16,108 nucleotides of DNA from Chloroflexota bacterium (lineage in GTDB: Bacteria > Chloroflexota > Anaerolineae > Promineifilales > Promineifilaceae). The DNA lies in contig CP070688.1 of assembly GCA_020353135.1 (NCBI GenBank), forward strand, positions 4,143,509 to 4,159,616, written 5' to 3'. The notes under the pieces are model-generated. The model did not search any database. It was not told the origin of the DNA and saw only the letters and a list, made by a program, of their open reading frames with translations. This document shows, one piece after another, positions 14,957 to 16,108 of the stretch; within the stretch, counting starts at the first letter, position 1, and the number at the start of each line of letters is the position of its first letter. The translations under genes were made by a program, and so were the position numbers.

Positions 14957-16023
14957 CTATCCACCTCGTCAACGTCAATCTCCGCTGTTAGGTCACCGGA
15001 GGGCGCCTCCAAATAGTAATCGCTCACCAACCCACTCATCAGATCAGCCACGTAGCGCACGGCCGAAATGTTGCGGCCATAAGCCATCCTCGTCGGGCCC
15101 AACACAGCAACCGCACCTGACAGCTGTCCCAACGCGCCATAGCGCGCCAGTATCATGGTACACTCCTTAAGTTCCTCCCAGCGACCCTCGCCGCCTATCA
15201 CGACCTGCACACCCCCCACGTCAGGCTCGAGGGTCTCGGCCAACACGCTGGCCAGAAAGGTTCCCTCTTCCAATACTCGGACCGCCTGACGAGCACCTTC
15301 ATCTTCGATGATGTTGGCCAGGCCGTCACGATATATGTCACTGATCCCTCTTCGATTCGCTCGACCCATGCCGTCCAGTATCAGCTTCACCACATCGCGC
15401 TCGAGTGCATCCTCGTGCTGATACTGCCGGGCGCTTAGCTCCGTAAAATCCGCGTTCTCGTAGCGTGTATTAAACTTGCTAGCCACTTTGCTCAAGCGAT
15501 TCTGAGTGACCGGTTCGGCTAAAGTGAGCATCTGTTGCTGAATCTGCCCGCCGACGAGGACCAGGATCATTAGTACGAGTCTGCCTTGGGTAGAAATCAG
15601 CTGCACATGCCGGAATCGAGCCGCTACGGGTCGGGGAGCCGTGACAATACTTGCCCCGCGAGATGTGTGGGCCAGCACAGCCGCCGCCAGACGCATCCAC
15701 TGATCCAGCTCCAATCGCGTCTGATGGAATTGATGGCGGATCATCTGTTGCTCATCCAGCGGCAATTCAAACTCTCCCACCAGTCGCTGAACGAAATACC
15801 GGTAACCCTTTTCGGTCGGGATTCGGCCGGCCGATGTGTGTAGCTGTTGAAGGTATCCCAGGTCATCCAACACGGCCAACTCATTTCGAACCGTCGCCGA
15901 ACTGAACTGAAGATCGTAGTTCTCAACGAGGGTCTTTGAACCGACCGGATCGCCCGTCTCCACGTAATCGCGAACCATAAGCCCCAATATATGCTCTTGC
16001 CTTTCAGTAAGTGGTCCCTTCAT
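14953..16023 (-). CDS. hrcA: heat-inducible transcription repressor HrcA
   Basis: This 356-residue repressor normally binds the CIRCE operator and keeps the hrcA-grpE-dnaK-dnaJ operon low without heat stress. The N-terminal winged helix is very typical: LTERQEHIL, DPVGSKTLVE, SSATVRNELAVLDDLGYL, then HTSAGRIPTEKGYRYFV. The C-terminal half ends with GPTRMAYGRNISAVRYV, a conserved HrcA block. I chose ATG 16023 because HrcA proteins usually begin a few residues before LTERQ. A TTG at 16038 would add five residues and cannot be excluded. Neither start has a strong Shine-Dalgarno site. It is the first gene of the chaperone operon on this strand, and its stop overlaps the grpE start by 4 bases. Confidence 0.95.
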   Translation of the reverse strand: MKGPLTERQEHILGLMVRDYVETGDPVGSKTLVENYDLQFSSATVRNELAVLDDLGYLQQLHTSAGRIPTEKGYRYFVQRLVGEFELPLDEQQMIRHQFHQTRLELDQWMRLAAAVLAHTSRGASIVTAPRPVAARFRHVQLISTQGRLVLMILVLVGGQIQQQMLTLAEPVTQNRLSKVASKFNTRYENADFTELSARQYQHEDALERDVVKLILDGMGRANRRGISDIYRDGLANIIEDEGARQAVRVLEEGTFLASVLAETLEPDVGGVQVVIGGEGRWEELKECTMILARYGALGQLSGAVAVLGPTRMAYGRNISAVRYVADLMSGLVSDYYLEAPSGDLTAEIDVDEVDS

Positions 16024-16108
16024 AGGTCGCGCTACCAACTCTTAAACACGACGATAGGCTCAAACGCCATCGCATTTGCTCAACTTCACATCAAACTCTG
16101 ACCGATTT

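Overview
This window looks like a bacterial chromosome segment of moderately high GC. The organism is probably a member of the Chloroflexota (Anaerolineae/Caldilineae-like). That placement is an inference from the four-domain S1 protein, the soluble GAF-rich histidine kinase beside a regulator with a degenerate GGDEF domain, the V4R protein and the general protein style. It was not tested by a search. No insertion sequence, CRISPR array, rRNA or convincing tRNA is present.

Left part, plus strand (1-7722): an accessory or signalling block. It starts with an alpha/beta hydrolase cut by the window edge (2-679). A V4R-domain protein (691-1359) and a left-handed beta-helix (hexapeptide repeat) protein (1369-2649) follow with gaps of 9-11 bases, so these three look like one operon. 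After a 221-base gap comes a compact phosphorelay set: a response regulator with a receiver plus a catalytically dead GGDEF-like domain (2871-3752), a soluble histidine kinase with three GAF domains and a PAS domain (3796-6465), and a stand-alone receiver protein (6489-6881). A second, complete alpha/beta hydrolase (6934-7722) closes the block. None of the regulators has a DNA-binding domain, so the output is probably protein-protein signalling.

Middle, plus strand (7723-10060): translation genes. A 436-base intergenic region holds a near-perfect housekeeping promoter (TTGACA, 16 bases, TATAAT) and, about 180 bases downstream, a strong intrinsic terminator that lies before the S1 gene. Between the terminator and S1 is an 8-codon mini-ORF with the best Shine-Dalgarno site of the region; its stop codon abuts the S1 start. 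This has the layout of an attenuated leader or a small RNA with read-through into rpsA, and it is the most interesting non-coding signal here. S1 (rpsA) is followed by S21 (rpsU) and IF-1 (infA), the last two overlapping by 8 bases. An intrinsic terminator ends this unit.

Right part, minus strand (9999-16023): the heat-shock chaperone operon in the order hrcA-grpE-dnaK-dnaJ, followed by prmA behind an intrinsic terminator. HrcA normally represses such operons by binding CIRCE, but no CIRCE inverted repeat is visible in the 85 bases available upstream of hrcA, or in the other gaps. The plus-strand infA terminator is embedded in the 3' end of prmA, so the two transcription units converge and overlap.
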